Part shown: piece after piece, positions 7,501-7,880 of the stretch
Position numbering within the stretch: position 1 is the stretch's first letter
Layout of the letters: each line of letters opens with the position of its first letter
DNA from: G039029935 sp039029935
Lineage (GTDB): Bacteria; Chloroflexota; Anaerolineae; Caldilineales; Caldilineaceae
Length of the DNA: 7,880 nucleotides
Direction: 5' to 3'
Assembly (NCBI GenBank): GCA_039029935.1
Contig: JBCCFC010000635.1
Location: 1-7,880 of the forward strand
Notes under the pieces: model-generated
Told to the model about the DNA's origin: nothing
Seen by the model: only the letters and a program-made list of their open reading frames with translations
Databases searched by the model: none
Position numbers and translations under genes: made by a program

Positions 7501-7865
7501 ATAATCATGAAATGACCGTGGTTGCGGATGACACCATGCTTCGTCAGGTGCTTGATAATCTGCTCTCGAATGCGCTCAAATACTCCGACCCACATTCAAC
7601 CGTCACGATTTCGGTCGAACAACAGACACAGGTGCTTGAGATTGCCCTACAGGACGAAGGGCAGGGCATGAGCAAGGCCGATTTGGAGCAGGTCTTTGGC
7701 CGTTACACGCAGCTAAGTGCCAAACCCACACTGGGTGAAGAGTCGGTTGGGTTAGGATTGTACAATGTCAAAAAATTAATGAGTGCGATGAATGGTTCAG
7801 TGACAGCACACTCGGCGGGGATCGGGCAGGGTAGTACGTTTATCGTAACATTACCTGTAGGCTAA
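4548..7865 (+). CDS. Two-component-propeller sensor histidine kinase
   Basis: This 1105-residue membrane sensor kinase should phosphorylate a response regulator when its outer domain is engaged. Residues 1-34 look like a signal peptide: MTRR, a hydrophobic core AILLGVLYLLITVL, and a VLA/QE cleavage site. About 50-690 holds 14 Reg_prop repeats with the W-[IVLF]-[GSA] signature. Their tryptophans are at 75, 121, 165, 214, 259, 299, 347, 400, 448, 493, 542, 589 and 632, with Tyr676 in the fourteenth. This fits two seven-bladed propellers. A Y_Y_Y domain (about 730-813) precedes one transmembrane helix (about 823-840). A coiled linker leads to the DHp domain with HDLRNP (His892 is the phospho-acceptor). 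The ATPase domain keeps the N box (NLLSNALKY, 1004-1012), G1 (DEGQG, 1036-1040) and G2 (GLGL, 1068-1071), so it should be active. The sensor therefore faces outside the cytoplasm. Unlike Bacteroides HTCS proteins, it ends after the kinase, with no receiver or AraC domain. The ligand is unknown, and no response regulator is visible before the window ends. Confidence 0.92.
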   Translation: MTRRTPRVCHAILLGVLYLLITVLHPAWSSTVLAQERTDDPKMPEHIRFDHLSTESGLASSKVDAIVQDSDGFMWFGTAQGLNRFDSYEFTLFGANPNQPRRDIGRNRILSLLATPDDRLWVGTDYLVRYDIRTATLDRFHVSNGDGISALVMDQSDSTRQGKLWLGGYQFGLRLFDPEQRTLEAVYTYIPQTDHEWRDNTINAIAQADDGTLWLATPLGLYKFLPDTNDGVFERIVDEAAPQNTHISSITIDSQQRVWIGTWKGLYRYADGVFTHYAEPQIPFTQIHSIFADSQDRVWIGSDKQGIAVYDPVVDDFIHYPSGDNNPYRVGPGAVFEITEDQEQAIWFAVQGYGVYRYNPSAQFFDLYAASPGTPDSLGYPQVLSLVADGQENAAASTIWVATDGGGLYALDQATNQFTAYQHDPDDTNSLSSDSVIGLARDNNGDIWIGSWAGGLSRLDPETETFTHWRADNSGLWTDNIFTLFADSHNQLWISAWDNGLQVLDIDRGEIVQSFRGSANVGNGLRNISVMAMVESRDGSMWFAGYSGVEHYDPITGEFRQYVQEDEQASGLSSSTAFALHEDDEGLIWIGTDAGLNRLDPQTGEITYFTMGDGLPSSSIVGILEDTEGDLWLSTKHGVSLFRRNSMTFQNFSASDGLQANEFNRFSAMQAGGLMYFGGANGFNRFDPLVVKRPSQEQTARIVLTDFLLANQPVRPSMDGVLQQVIGKTSTVTLAPNDDVFSIKFAALEYTRPAQMRYRYQLQGFDETWLETNSQQRIATYTGLSPGNYQFVVQSINPDGSIAPTEATVELVLLPHWWETRTFYALIMMAAVVLLYIGYRLRVHSVMRTVEMQQSAREAEIYRLKNEELYELNQQLVQLGQEKDDLLGVVAHDLRNPLAGMMMNIDLLIQHSDTVKPEKQLKWLRRLDSTTRTMHNIANQLLNGQENGRLVANLKSLQLSPILQDLSHHYEAFAANKHIHIKQSYNHEMTVVADDTMLRQVLDNLLSNALKYSDPHSTVTISVEQQTQVLEIALQDEGQGMSKADLEQVFGRYTQLSAKPTLGEESVGLGLYNVKKLMSAMNGSVTAHSAGIGQGSTFIVTLPVG

Positions 7866-7880
7866 TAAGGTAATTTTCTA

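Overview
The window looks like bacterial chromosome of middling GC (about half GC in the genes, clearly AT-richer between them). All five recognisable genes lie on the + strand and have Shine-Dalgarno sites and sigma70-like promoter hexamers. The organism cannot be named with certainty. The large two-component-propeller histidine kinase and the long GC-rich palindrome in an intergenic gap would suit a filamentous Chloroflexota (Herpetosiphon-like) or a similar free-living bacterium, but this is inference from style, not from a marker gene.

Layout. (1) 1-337 is non-coding leader. It holds a 20-bp perfect palindrome (193-212) that overlaps the -35 of a strong sigma70-like promoter (TTGACC, 17 bp, TATAGT). 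(2) 338-2833 is a two-gene operon. It encodes a 487-residue ferritin-like protein of the VioB/iminophenylpyruvate dimer synthase-type family and a 330-residue protein that I do not recognise. (3) 2834-3163 is a 330-bp gap with a near-perfect 22-bp-stem palindrome just after the operon and a second good promoter (TTGCCA, 17 bp, TACAAT) near its right end. (4) 3164-4274 is a second two-gene operon: a 74-residue KTSC-domain protein and, 16 bp further on, a 289-residue metal-dependent amidohydrolase. (5) 4275-4547 is non-coding and contains six head-to-tail units of an 8-bp repeat about 50 bp upstream of the next start. (6) 4548-7865 encodes a 1105-residue membrane sensor histidine kinase with a signal peptide, 14 propeller repeats (two seven-bladed propellers), a Y_Y_Y domain, one transmembrane helix, and DHp and ATPase domains.

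How it may fit together. The best candidate for something undescribed is the first operon. A putative non-heme di-iron protein from a family tied to oxidative amino-acid/indole chemistry is paired with an unknown protein, behind a promoter whose palindrome sits where a class II activator (or a blocking repressor) would bind. No core biosynthetic genes accompany it, so its substrate is unknown. The KTSC/amidohydrolase pair and the kinase appear to be separate transcription units. The kinase has no receiver domain and no response regulator in the window; a partner could lie just beyond the right edge.
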